A DNA stretch of 64,000 bases from Bradyrhizobium jicamae (GCF_001440395.1 NZ_LLXZ01000191.1:54724-118723), one strand, 5' to 3'; shown: positions 36,601-44,706, numbered from the stretch's first letter. The notes: generated by a model not told the origin, from the sequence alone. Numbers and translations: made by a program.

Positions 36601-36623
36601 GCATTGACTAAATTAGTAAATGC
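36601..36623. promoter_or_regulatory. Candidate operator for the ArsR repressor (soxC promoter region)
   Basis: A 23-base palindrome with half-sites GCATT-g-ACTAA and TTAGT-a-AATGC around a central A; only one symmetric base pair is mismatched. It lies in the 130-base interval between the divergent ArsR and soxC genes, 37 bases before the soxC ATG. AT-rich imperfect palindromes of this kind are the usual ArsR operators. It could control both directions. Confidence 0.65.
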
Positions 36624-36659
36624 CGATACCCGTTCCAAAAAGCAAAAAATGATGCGGCG

Positions 36660-37991
36660 ATGCGGCCGCAAGGGGAAGAAAACGTGCGGCCAGACCCGTT
36701 GCGCAGTAAAGCTGTTCTCTCTGATCCCGCCGCCCCGGATGCAACGATGGGCCGCCGCAGCTTCCTCGGCCTCGGTGCAGCCCTGACCGGCAGCCTCGCC
36801 CTCGGCGGCAAACCGGCCATCGCCAACCCCGCCCAGGAATCTCCCCCCGCCGACGCCCCATGGTCTCAATCGATCGGCGCGGGCGTGGTCGATCGGCCCT
36901 ACGGCCGTCCTGCGGATTCCGAAGCCTCCGTCATCCGGCGCAACGTGCCCTGGCTCACCGCCGGCACGGAATCGTCGGTGAGCTTTTCGCCGCTGCAGGA
37001 GTTGCACGGCATCATCACGCCCAATGGATTATTCTTCGAGCGCCACCATGCGGGTTGGCCCAGCATCGATCCGGCGCAGCACAAGCTCATGATCCACGGT
37101 CTCGTCGAGCGGCCGCTGCTTCTCACGATGAAGGACATCCTGCGCTTTCCGCAGACGACGCGCGTCCATTTCATCGAGTGCCCGGCCAATGGCGGCATGA
37201 ACTGGCGCGCCGCGCAGATGAACTCGCTGCAGTTCAGCCACGGCATGGTCAGTTGCGCGGAGTGGACCGGCGTCAGGTTGTCGACGCTATTGGAAGAGGT
37301 CGGCGTCAAGAAGGAAGCGAAGTGGGCGATGGTCGAAGGCGCCGACGGCGCGCATATGAACCGCAGCCTGCCGCTCGATAAATGTCTCGACGATTGCCTC
37401 GTGGTCTATGCGCAGAACGGCGAGGCGCTGCGGCCCGAACAGGGCTATCCGCTGCGGCTGGTGGTGCCGGGCTGGGAAGGCAACGTCAACATCAAGTGGC
37501 TGCGGCGGATCAAGCTCGGCGAAAAGCCGTGGCACAGCCGCGAAGAGACCTCGAAATACACCGATCTGATGCCTGATGGCATGTCGCGCGGCTTCACCTG
37601 GCTGATGGACGCGAAATCGGTGGTCACCTTTCCGTGCCCGGAAAAACCGCTCGATGGGCCCGGCCTCTATGAGATCAGGGGATTGGCCTGGACCGGCAAC
37701 GGCAAGGTGAAACGTGTCGACGTCTCCACGGATGGCGGCGTCAACTGGCAGGCCGCGCGGCTGCACGAGCCGATACTATCGAAGGCGCTGACGAAATTCA
37801 CGCTACCTTGGCGCTGGGACGGCCGTCCCGCGCTGGTCGCATCCCGCGTCGTCGACGAGACCGGTTACGTGCAGCCCACGATTGCACAACTGCGCGCGCA
37901 ACGCGGTTCGAACTCGATCTACCACAATAATTCGATCCAGACCTGGCAGGTCAAACCGGACGGAAGCGTGTTCAATGTACAGCTCGCGTAA
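36660..37991 (+). CDS. soxC: Sulfane/sulfite dehydrogenase molybdopterin subunit SoxC
   Basis: A 443-residue periplasmic molybdoenzyme that, with cytochrome SoxD, oxidises the sulfane sulfur bound to SoxYZ. A Tat signal GRRSFLGLGAALTGSLALGG follows about 30 extra N-terminal residues, so an internal start is conceivable. The molybdenum-ligand Cys174 is in VHFIECPANGG; the dimerisation domain includes GLYEIRGLAWTGNGKVKRVD and DGGVNWQAA. It is the first gene of the sox operon, behind the candidate ArsR operator, and overlaps soxD by 17 bases. Confidence 0.93.
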   Translation: MRPQGEENVRPDPLRSKAVLSDPAAPDATMGRRSFLGLGAALTGSLALGGKPAIANPAQESPPADAPWSQSIGAGVVDRPYGRPADSEASVIRRNVPWLTAGTESSVSFSPLQELHGIITPNGLFFERHHAGWPSIDPAQHKLMIHGLVERPLLLTMKDILRFPQTTRVHFIECPANGGMNWRAAQMNSLQFSHGMVSCAEWTGVRLSTLLEEVGVKKEAKWAMVEGADGAHMNRSLPLDKCLDDCLVVYAQNGEALRPEQGYPLRLVVPGWEGNVNIKWLRRIKLGEKPWHSREETSKYTDLMPDGMSRGFTWLMDAKSVVTFPCPEKPLDGPGLYEIRGLAWTGNGKVKRVDVSTDGGVNWQAARLHEPILSKALTKFTLPWRWDGRPALVASRVVDETGYVQPTIAQLRAQRGSNSIYHNNSIQTWQVKPDGSVFNVQLA

Positions 37992-38649
37992 GATTGGCCT
38001 GCTGCTCGTCGCTGTCGTGCTTGCGGCCGCCTGCGCGCGCGCAAGCGCTGCGGAGCCCGGCCATTTCGGCTACGGCAGCGTGGCGACGCCGGCGCAGATC
38101 GCCGGATGGGACATCGACGCGCGCGGCGAGGACGGAACAGGCCTGCCGCCCGGCAAGGGCACGGTCGACAGGGGCGCCGACGTCTATGCCGAGCAATGCG
38201 CCGCCTGTCATGGAACCTTTGGCGAAGGCGAAGGCCGCTTTCCGAAGCTGGTCGGCGGCGTTGGATCGCTCCGGGACGAGCGCCCGGAGCCGACGGTGGG
38301 CAGCTACTGGCCGTTCGCGCCGACCCTATGGGACTATATTAACCGCGCCATGCCGATGCCCGCGCCGCACACATTGTCATCGGATGACGTTTATGCTTTG
38401 ACCGCCTATATTCTGAGCCTCAACGACCTCGTTCCCGCTGAATTCGTTGCCGATCGCAACAGCTTGCCGAAAGTCAAAATGCGCAATCGCGACAATTTCA
38501 TCTGGACCGACCCGCGCCCGGATACAACGGCCAAGCCTTGCATGAACGCCTGCGTGAACGCCGCCGATGTCAGGATCGCGTCGACGGCCGAAGGCAGGAA
38601 TCTGACGCCGCGCACGACCGGGCCGCTCGACACGATGCAACCGAAATAG
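37975..38649 (+). CDS. soxD: Cytochrome c subunit SoxD (single heme)
   Basis: A 224-residue periplasmic c-type cytochrome, electron-accepting partner of SoxC. The signal peptide is about residues 1-27 (IGLLLVAVVLAAACARASA). One heme site is seen, CAACH at residues 75-79, with likely axial Met in RAMPMPAPHTLS. Only one heme domain exists; the diheme form known from Paracoccus is longer. A Cys pair near the C-terminus (KPCMNACVNAAD) is of unknown role. The ATG at 37975 gives the signal peptide and is inside the end of soxC. Confidence 0.9.
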   Translation: MYSSRKIGLLLVAVVLAAACARASAAEPGHFGYGSVATPAQIAGWDIDARGEDGTGLPPGKGTVDRGADVYAEQCAACHGTFGEGEGRFPKLVGGVGSLRDERPEPTVGSYWPFAPTLWDYINRAMPMPAPHTLSSDDVYALTAYILSLNDLVPAEFVADRNSLPKVKMRNRDNFIWTDPRPDTTAKPCMNACVNAADVRIASTAEGRNLTPRTTGPLDTMQPK

Positions 38650-38664
38650 AATACGGAAACGCCT

Positions 38665-39066
38665 GTGACCGATCATTTCCCGATGAAATCCGCAAGGCTT
38701 CCTGCGTTAAGGCTTCCTGCGTTAAAGCTTCCTGCATTCGCGCTGGCACTGACAATCGGCGCGTTCGCATCCGCAGGCTCCGCGCAGGCGCAGTCCGCGG
38801 TCGACGAAGGCCGCAAGCTCGCCTTCGACCGCAGCAAGGGCAATTGCCTGACCTGTCATGTCATCAAGGGCGGCGACCTCCCCGGCACCATCGGGCCCGA
38901 GCTGGTCGACATCAAGAGCAAGTATCCCAAGCGCGAGGAACTCGTCGCCATTCTCCATGACGAAACCGAGCGTAATCCGCTGACGGTGATGCCGCCGTTC
39001 GGACGGAATCGAATTCTGACCGAAAAGGAAATCAACGCGGTGGTGGATTTCCTGCAGACGCTGTGA
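38665..39066 (+). CDS. soxX: Cytochrome SoxX
   Basis: A 133-residue periplasmic monoheme cytochrome that pairs with SoxA; the SoxAX complex joins thiosulfate to the Cys arm of SoxY. The heme site is CLTCH at residues 61-65, with axial Met expected in VMPPFGRNRILTEKE. The start is GTG 38665, with GGAAA upstream; ATG 38683 is an alternative. The signal peptide contains three copies of an LPALx repeat coded by a 15-base tandem repeat (38696-38740), so it is unusually long. The C-terminus INAVVDFLQTL is typical. Confidence 0.92.
   Translation: MTDHFPMKSARLPALRLPALKLPAFALALTIGAFASAGSAQAQSAVDEGRKLAFDRSKGNCLTCHVIKGGDLPGTIGPELVDIKSKYPKREELVAILHDETERNPLTVMPPFGRNRILTEKEINAVVDFLQTL
38696..38740 (+). 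repeat. 15-base tandem repeat in the soxX signal sequence
   Basis: Three head-to-tail units of about 15 bases: two exact copies of GGCTTCCTGCGTTAA, then a diverged AGCTTCCTGCATTCG. They code for RLPAL, RLPAL and KLPAF, extending the hydrophobic segment of the signal peptide. Since the unit is a multiple of three, gain or loss of copies would keep the frame. Confidence 0.85.
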
Positions 39067-39123
39067 CGCAAGACCGAGAAATCAGGGCTGTGACGTGCGC
39101 ACGCACGCATGAGGAGACGAGAT

Positions 39124-39609
39124 ATGAGTGACGTCGAATTTTCGGCCACGCGCCGGCTGATCCTGCAGGGTGCAGGCGCAGTCGCGCTGATCGGCCTCGG
39201 CAATCTTCCCTTCCTGACATCCGCGCTTGCCGCGGCCAACGACAAATATCCGGAAGAGGCGTTCAAGCAGAAAAGCGACGCCGACGTCATCAAGACGCTC
39301 TACGGCAAGACCGCTGAGCCCTCGGACAAGGTGAAGATGGACGCGCCTGAAATCGCCGAGAACGGCGCCGTGGTGCCGATATCGGTCTCTACGACGCTGA
39401 CGGACGTCACCTCGGTCGCGTTCCTCGTCAGCGAGAATCCGAACGTGCTGATCGCAAAATATAACATTCCGGCCGGCACGCTGCCGAACGTCGCCAACCG
39501 CATCAAGATGGCCAAGACCAGCAACGTGACCGTACTGGTGGAAGCCGGCGGCAAACTCTACAGCGCCTCCAAGGAAGTCAAAGTCACCGTTGGCGGCTGC
39601 GGCGGTTAA
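39124..39609 (+). CDS. soxY: Sulfur carrier subunit SoxY
   Basis: A 161-residue periplasmic carrier. The C-terminal GGCGG holds Cys159, the residue that carries the sulfur intermediates. An N-terminal Tat-type signal (TRRLILQGAGAVALIGLG) fits export of a folded SoxYZ pair. The ATG at 39124 has GAGGAG 7 bases upstream, stronger than the upstream ATG at 39109. The Ig-like fold of the family matches VVPISVSTTLTDVTSVAFLV. It is followed after 20 bases by soxZ. Confidence 0.95.
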   Translation: MSDVEFSATRRLILQGAGAVALIGLGNLPFLTSALAAANDKYPEEAFKQKSDADVIKTLYGKTAEPSDKVKMDAPEIAENGAVVPISVSTTLTDVTSVAFLVSENPNVLIAKYNIPAGTLPNVANRIKMAKTSNVTVLVEAGGKLYSASKEVKVTVGGCGG

Positions 39610-39629
39610 GGCATCGAGGGAGAACTCAC

Positions 39630-39941
39630 ATGGCATCCACCATTCGCGTGCGCGCCACTTCGAGCGGCGAGACCACCGAGGTGCAGGCGCTGATCCAGCA
39701 TCCAATGGATTCCGGCTTCGTGAAGAACGCCAAGGGCGAGACCATTCCGCCGCACTTCATCCAGCAGCTTACCTTCGAGCATGACGGCAAGAACGTCTTC
39801 ACCGCCGACTGGGGCGGCGGCATTTCCAAGGACCCCTACGTCAAGTTCACCTTCAAGGGCGGCAAGAAGGGCGATGAGCTGAAGATAGGCTGGGTCGACA
39901 ACAAGGGCGCGACCGACACTACCACGGCGAAGATCCAATGA
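39630..39941 (+). CDS. soxZ: Sulfur carrier subunit SoxZ
   Basis: A 103-residue Ig-like partner of SoxY. It has no signal peptide and is expected to be exported together with SoxY through Tat. Family phrases are QALIQHPMDSGFVKNAKGE, IPPHFIQQLTFEHDGK and DPYVKFTFKGGKKGDEL. Its stop overlaps the soxA start as ATGA. Confidence 0.95.
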   Translation: MASTIRVRATSSGETTEVQALIQHPMDSGFVKNAKGETIPPHFIQQLTFEHDGKNVFTADWGGGISKDPYVKFTFKGGKKGDELKIGWVDNKGATDTTTAKIQ

Positions 39942-40804
39942 AGCTGCGATCCGCGATCTATCTGGCTTCCGCCGCGCTTTCGCTTGCGCTGTTGACGCTT
40001 GCAAGCACGCTGCCCTCTGATGCCGCCGATAAGGTCGATCCCGTCGCCGACGCCAAGGCGTTCAAGAAGTTCTTCACCGACAAATTCCCGAAGGTGAAGC
40101 TGGAAGACTTCGTCAACGGTCCCTATTCGATGAATGAGGACCTGTACAAGCAATGGCAGGACAAGGAGCAGTTTCCGCCTTACGAGTTCTCGCTCGAAAT
40201 GGGCAAGGAAATGTTCTCCAAGCCGTTCAAGAACGGCAAGACCTATGCCGATTGCTTCGAGAATGGCGGCATCGGCGTCCGCCAGAACTATCCTTACTTC
40301 GACGCGAAGGAAGGCAAGGTCATCACGCTTGAGCTGGCGCTGAACCGCTGCCGCGAAGCCAATGGCGAAGCGCCCTATTCCTATGTCAGGGACGAAATGG
40401 CGGCGCTGACCGCCTACATGGCCTTCACCTCGCGCGGCAAGCCGATGGATATCAAGATCCCGGACGATCCGCGCGCGCTCGCGGCCTACGAAAACGGTAA
40501 GGAATATTTCTACACGCGGCGCGGCCAGCTCAACTTCTCCTGCGCCACCTGCCATGTGCAGAGCCCGGGCGAGCGCATCCGCGCCGAAATCCTGGCGCCC
40601 GCGCTCGGCATCGTCAACGCGATGCCGATCTATCGTTCGGAATGGAGCGGCATGGGCACCACCAGCCGGCGCTTCACCACCTGCAACAGCCAGATCCGCG
40701 GCGTGCCGCTGAGCCCGCAGGACGACGAATACCGCAACGTCGAATACTACCTGTCCTATGTCAGCAACGGACTACCGATATCGGGTCCGGGAGCGCGGCC
40801 ATGA
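39938..40804 (+). CDS. soxA: Cytochrome SoxA (single-heme form)
   Basis: A 288-residue periplasmic cytochrome catalysing, with SoxX, formation of the bond between thiosulfate and SoxY Cys. The signal peptide is residues 1-29. The active heme site is CATCH at 202-206, and the axial Cys, normally a persulfide, is about 249 in RRFTTCNSQIRG. The N-terminal heme site of diheme SoxA is lost: the region keeps only Cys in TYADCFENGG and NRCREANG, which probably form a disulfide. It overlaps soxZ and the next gene by 4 bases on each side. Confidence 0.94.
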   Translation: MKLRSAIYLASAALSLALLTLASTLPSDAADKVDPVADAKAFKKFFTDKFPKVKLEDFVNGPYSMNEDLYKQWQDKEQFPPYEFSLEMGKEMFSKPFKNGKTYADCFENGGIGVRQNYPYFDAKEGKVITLELALNRCREANGEAPYSYVRDEMAALTAYMAFTSRGKPMDIKIPDDPRALAAYENGKEYFYTRRGQLNFSCATCHVQSPGERIRAEILAPALGIVNAMPIYRSEWSGMGTTSRRFTTCNSQIRGVPLSPQDDEYRNVEYYLSYVSNGLPISGPGARP

Positions 40805-41118
40805 GGAACTTGATGCCAAAATCCGCATTGGTCCTGATACTGGTCGCGGCCGGCGCGATATCCGCGTCCGCCGCAGGTTCCGAGGACGATTTCAAGACGG
40901 CCTATGCTGCAGCCGAAGCCGCCAACAAGGAAGCCGGCAAGCTCCGCAATCAATGGACCACCACGGCGAATACGCTGGCGGCGGCGAAGAAGGCGGCCGA
41001 TGCCGGCGATTTCGACAAGGCTACCGCGTCGGCCAAGGAAGCCGAGGCCCTGGCCAAGGCTTCGATCTTCCAGGCCACCAGCGAGAAGACCCGCTGGCGA
41101 GAGATGGAAATTCGCTAG
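40801..41118 (+). CDS. SoxK/SAXB-like SoxAX-binding protein
   Basis: A 105-residue periplasmic protein with a signal peptide (SALVLILVAAGAISASAAG) and a wholly helical mature part rich in Ala, Lys and Glu (FKTAYAAAEAANKEAG, RNQWTTTANTLAAAKKAADA, GDFDKATASAKEAEALA). This pattern, size and the position directly behind soxA match SoxK, a protein that binds SoxAX and raises its activity. It overlaps soxA by ATGA. The assignment rests on context and general pattern, so no gene symbol is given. Confidence 0.75.
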   Translation: MRNLMPKSALVLILVAAGAISASAAGSEDDFKTAYAAAEAANKEAGKLRNQWTTTANTLAAAKKAADAGDFDKATASAKEAEALAKASIFQATSEKTRWREMEIR

Positions 41119-41187
41119 AGCATGATCCGGACCCGGAGGGCCACGTTAGTGCAAAGTGGAAGCCGGCTTTCCGCCAAGATCATGCTC
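41119..41187. repeat. Short palindromic repeat, family H, between the SoxK-like gene and soxB
   Basis: AGCATGATCCGG at the left and AAGATCATGCTC at the right are inverted arms; the inner GTGGAAGCCGGCTTTCCG forms another hairpin. It begins directly after the TAG stop of the SoxK-like gene and lies within the sox operon, where it may adjust expression of soxB relative to soxA. Confidence 0.8.
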
Positions 41188-41223
41188 CACACATAGACGC
41201 CGTTACGACGCGCGGAGACCTGC

Positions 41224-42972
41224 ATGACCATCCGCCGCCGCGATTTCCTGACGCTCGCGGGCGCCGCTACTCTTTCCAGCAGCCTGCCGCGGCTGGCGCG
41301 CGGTGCCGACAATGCCGGCGTCTATGATCTCGAGCGCTTCGGTAACGCCCGCATCCTGCACATCACCGACGTGCACGCACAGCTCCGGCCGGTGTTTTTC
41401 CGCGAGCCGAGCGTCAATCTCGGCGTCGGCCCGATGCACGGCAACCCGCCGCATCTGGTTGCACGCGCCTTTCTCGATCGCTTCGGCATCCGGCCCGACA
41501 GCGCCGACGCCTATGCCTTCACCTGCGTCGAGTTCGAAAAGGCCGCCGGCAGATTTGGCAAGCTCGGCGGTTTTGCGCATCTGAAGACGTTGATCGACCG
41601 GCTGCGCGGCGAGGTCTCGTCCGGGCGCTCCCTGCTGCTCGATGGCGGCGACCTCTGGCAGGGCACCGGTCTTGCCAACACGCTGCAGGGCGCCGACATG
41701 GTGGATGCCGCCAACCTGCTCGGCATCGAGGCGATGACCGGCCATTGGGAATTCACCTATGGCGAGAAGGTGCTGCGCGCCAATCTCGAACGCTTCAAGG
41801 GCGAATTCCTGGCACAGAACGTCTTCCTCACCGAAGAAGCCGCCTTCAACGATGCCAAGGCGTTCGATCCAGCTTCGGGCCGCGTGTTCAAGCCATCCGT
41901 GATCAAGGAGATCGGCTCATATCGCGTCGCCGTGATCGGACAGGCATTCCCCTACGTGCCGATCGCCCATCCCAAGCGCTTTACGCCGGACTGGAAATTC
42001 GGCATCCGCGACGAAGAGCTGCAGAAGCTCGTCGATGGCCATCGCAATAACGACAAGGTCGACGCCGTCATTCTGCTCTCGCATAACGGCATGGATGTCG
42101 ACCTCAAGCTCGCCAGCCGTGTCACCGGGATCGACGTCATCCTCGGCGGCCACACCCATGACGCCGTGCCGCAGCCGATTGCCGTGACCAACGCGGGCGG
42201 CACCACGCTTGTCACCAATGCCGGCTCGAACGGCAAGTTTCTGGCCGTACTCGATCTCGAACTCGGCAAGGGCAAGGTCAAGGATGTGCGCTACCGGCTG
42301 CTGCCGGTGTTTTCGGAATTGTTGAAGCCCGACCCGGCGATGCAGGCGTTGATCGACAAGATCCGCGAGCCGCATGCGGCTGCGCTGAGCGAGAAGCTCG
42401 CATCCGCCGACCGCCTGCTCTACCGCCGCGGCAATTTCAGCGGCAGCATGGATCAACTGATCTGCGATGCGCTGCTCGGCGAATTGAATGCCGAGATCGC
42501 GCTGTCGCCAGGCTTTCGCTGGGGTACCACCGCGCTGGCGGGACAGCCGCTGACGATGGAAGACGTGATGGCGCAGACCGCCGTCACCTACCCCGAGACC
42601 TACGTCCAGACCATGACCGGCGGCCAGATCAAGGACGTGCTGGAAGACATCTGCGACAATCTCTTCAACACCGATCCCTATTACCAGCAGGGCGGCGACA
42701 TGGTCCGCGTCGGTGGCCTGCATTACACCTGCAACCCGAACGAGACGGTCGGCAAGCGGATTTCCGACGTGAAGCTCGACAATGGCCGCACGCTGGAGGC
42801 CGGCAAGCGCTACAAGGTCGCGGGCTGGGCTTCCGTCAACGAGCAGACCGGCGCGCCGATCTGGGATGTGGTCGCCAGGCATCTGAGGTCAGGCAAGCCG
42901 CCGAACCGGGCCGCCCCCGGCGTCACGCTGAAAGGCGTGGATGGCAATCCCGGCATTGCGGGACAGGCATGA
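41224..42972 (+). CDS. soxB: Thiosulfohydrolase SoxB
   Basis: A 582-residue periplasmic dimanganese hydrolase that releases sulfate from S-thiosulfonated SoxY. A Tat signal (IRRRDFLTLAGAATLSS) is at the N-terminus. Metal-site motifs in order: ITDVHAQLRP, LLDGGDLWQGTG, MTGHWEFTYG, LLSHNGMDVD and ILGGHTHDAVP. The C-terminal 5'-nucleotidase-like domain follows from about residue 390. The GHWEF form separates SoxB from ordinary UshA-type nucleotidases. Its end overlaps the DsrE-like gene by ATGA. Confidence 0.96.
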   Translation: MTIRRRDFLTLAGAATLSSSLPRLARGADNAGVYDLERFGNARILHITDVHAQLRPVFFREPSVNLGVGPMHGNPPHLVARAFLDRFGIRPDSADAYAFTCVEFEKAAGRFGKLGGFAHLKTLIDRLRGEVSSGRSLLLDGGDLWQGTGLANTLQGADMVDAANLLGIEAMTGHWEFTYGEKVLRANLERFKGEFLAQNVFLTEEAAFNDAKAFDPASGRVFKPSVIKEIGSYRVAVIGQAFPYVPIAHPKRFTPDWKFGIRDEELQKLVDGHRNNDKVDAVILLSHNGMDVDLKLASRVTGIDVILGGHTHDAVPQPIAVTNAGGTTLVTNAGSNGKFLAVLDLELGKGKVKDVRYRLLPVFSELLKPDPAMQALIDKIREPHAAALSEKLASADRLLYRRGNFSGSMDQLICDALLGELNAEIALSPGFRWGTTALAGQPLTMEDVMAQTAVTYPETYVQTMTGGQIKDVLEDICDNLFNTDPYYQQGGDMVRVGGLHYTCNPNETVGKRISDVKLDNGRTLEAGKRYKVAGWASVNEQTGAPIWDVVARHLRSGKPPNRAAPGVTLKGVDGNPGIAGQA

Positions 42973-43427
42973 CGATTTCGAGCACGCTTCGCGTCGTGAT
43001 CGCGGCGCTGTCAATCGCGGCTCCCGCGCCTGACGCCCGCGCCCAGCAGGCGCCGCTGCAGGACAAGCCGTTTGCCGAGCACAAGATCGTGCTGCAGCTT
43101 TCCGACAACGACGCGCGCAAGCAGGGCCTCGTGCTCAGCGTCGCCAGCAACCTGATGAAGCATTACGATCCCGACAAGGTCGCGATCGAGATCGTCGCGT
43201 TCGGCCCCGGCATCGACCTGCTGCGCCCGGAGAATCCCAACCGCAAGATGGTCGAGAGCCTGGTGGCGCACGGCGCGCGCTTCGACATCTGCCTCAACAC
43301 CATCGATACGCTGGAGCGCGAGAACGGCAAGCGGCCGGAGTTCATCGCCGCGGCAACGCCGGTGCAGGTCGGCGTGGCGCAGATTCTGTTCCTGACGGAG
43401 AATGGGTACACGCTGGTAAGGCCGTGA
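42969..43427 (+). CDS. Periplasmic DsrE-family protein in the sox operon
   Basis: A 152-residue protein with a signal peptide (LRVVIAALSIAAPAPDARA) and a DsrE/F-like domain (HKIVLQLSDNDARKQGLVL, SVASNLMKHYDPDKVAIEIV, FDICLNTIDTLER). One Cys is in the mature part, in FDICLNT, a possible sulfur-carrying residue. DsrE-like proteins bind or transfer sulfane sulfur. It is translationally coupled to soxB. Whether it moves persulfide or is structural cannot be decided from sequence. Confidence 0.82.
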   Translation: MTISSTLRVVIAALSIAAPAPDARAQQAPLQDKPFAEHKIVLQLSDNDARKQGLVLSVASNLMKHYDPDKVAIEIVAFGPGIDLLRPENPNRKMVESLVAHGARFDICLNTIDTLERENGKRPEFIAAATPVQVGVAQILFLTENGYTLVRP

Positions 43428-43473
43428 CATGCGCCGCTGGTATGAAAGAAGACGTGCCGCGATGCTCCTTCAG

Positions 43474-43531
43474 CGTCATTGCGAGCGGAGCGAAGCAATC
43501 CATCTATTGCTTCGCTCCGCTCGCAACGACG
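43474..43531. repeat. Palindromic intergenic repeat, family B (short copy)
   Basis: CGTCATTGCGAGCGGAGCGA and CGCTCCGCTCGCAACGACG are near-exact inverted arms, forming a 58-base hairpin after the sox operon. It is a probable transcript end for the sox genes. Confidence 0.85.
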
Positions 43532-43600
43532 GGCCAGACCGGGCCCGGCTCTGGGAAGTAAGATTCCTTCGTCAAGACCACTTGATATAGATGAAAGCCA

Positions 43601-43618
43601 TTTGAGAAGACCCTCAAA
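43601..43618. promoter_or_regulatory. Short palindrome upstream of the persulfide dioxygenase gene
   Basis: TTTGAG at 43601-43606 and CTCAAA at 43613-43618 are exact inverted arms with a 6-base spacer, 48 to 65 bases before the gene start, in an AT-rich stretch unlike the surrounding sequence. It differs from the soxC operator candidate, so a different regulator or a transcript hairpin is possible. Confidence 0.35.
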
Positions 43619-43665
43619 CTAGAATAATATACTGCACCAGACTCATGTTGAGCGCGGCAGCAGCC

Positions 43666-44706
43666 ATGATCTTTCGCCAACTCTTCGACAGCGTTTCCGG
43701 CACCTACAGCTACCTGCTGGCGAGCCGCGCCGGCGGCGAGGCGTTGATCCTCGATCCCGTGCTGGAAAAGGCCGACCGCTATTGCCAGCTCCTCCGCGAA
43801 CTCGATCTGCGGCTGGTGAAGGCGGTCGACACCCACCTGCACGCCGACCACGTCACGGGCTTGGGCGAACTGCGCGATCGCACCCAGTGCATCACCATCA
43901 TGGGCGAGCAGAGCAAGGCCGATGTGGTGTCGATGCGGGTGTCCGACGGCGACAAGGTGACAATCGAGGGGTTGTGTCTCGATGTCATGTACACGCCCGG
44001 CCACACCGACGATTCCTATTCTTACCTGATGGGCGATCGCGTCTTCACCGGCGACACGCTGTTGATCCGCGGCACCGGCCGCACCGATTTTCAGAACGGC
44101 TCCTCGCGCGCCCAGTACGAGTCAATCTTCAACCGCCTTTTGAAGCTGCCTGAGGAAACGCTGGTGTTCCCCGCCCATGACTACAAGGGCGACACGGTCT
44201 CCACCATCGGCGAGGAGAAGCGCTACAATCCGCGGCTGCAGGTGCGCAACGTCGATGAATATATCGAGCTGATGGCCAATCTGAAGCTGCCGAACCCGAA
44301 GATGATGGACGTCGCCGTGCCCGCCAACATGCATGTCGGCCTGCATCAGGAGGAACTCGCCAAGCAGGGGCTCGCGCTCTCCGCGCGCGATGCCATCAAC
44401 AGTCTCGGCCGGCCTGATATCCTCCTGGTCGATCTGCGCGAGACGGGCGAGCGCACCAAGCACGGCACGATCGCGGGCGCGCTGCATGCGCCTTACCCCG
44501 GCATCTCCGAGAGCCTCAAGCCCGGCGGCATGCTGCGCGAAGTCGCCGCCGCCACCGGCCGCCGCGTGGTGTTCTTCTGCGCTTTCGGCGAGCGCTCGGC
44601 GATGGCAGTGGCCGCGGCGAAGAACGCGGGGCTGACCAACACCGCGCATATCGAAGGCGGTATCGACGCGTGGAAGAAGGTCGGCGGGCCGGTGGTGATG
44701 GGGTAG
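43666..44706 (+). CDS. Persulfide dioxygenase-rhodanese fusion (ETHE1-like)
   Basis: A 346-residue cytoplasmic protein. The N-terminal metallo-beta-lactamase domain (MIFRQLFDSVSGTYSYLLAS, metal motif THLHADHVTG, YTPGHTDDSYSY, FTGDTLLIRGTGRTDF) is the ETHE1 type that oxidises glutathione persulfide to sulfite. The C-terminal rhodanese domain (about 245-346) has active Cys about 305 in FFCAFGERSAM and would transfer or supply sulfane sulfur. An upstream Met at 43645 is possible. Its place after the sox operon suggests cytosolic sulfane detoxification alongside periplasmic thiosulfate oxidation; sulfite made here could be exported for oxidation. Confidence 0.9.
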   Translation: MIFRQLFDSVSGTYSYLLASRAGGEALILDPVLEKADRYCQLLRELDLRLVKAVDTHLHADHVTGLGELRDRTQCITIMGEQSKADVVSMRVSDGDKVTIEGLCLDVMYTPGHTDDSYSYLMGDRVFTGDTLLIRGTGRTDFQNGSSRAQYESIFNRLLKLPEETLVFPAHDYKGDTVSTIGEEKRYNPRLQVRNVDEYIELMANLKLPNPKMMDVAVPANMHVGLHQEELAKQGLALSARDAINSLGRPDILLVDLRETGERTKHGTIAGALHAPYPGISESLKPGGMLREVAAATGRRVVFFCAFGERSAMAVAAAKNAGLTNTAHIEGGIDAWKKVGGPVVMG

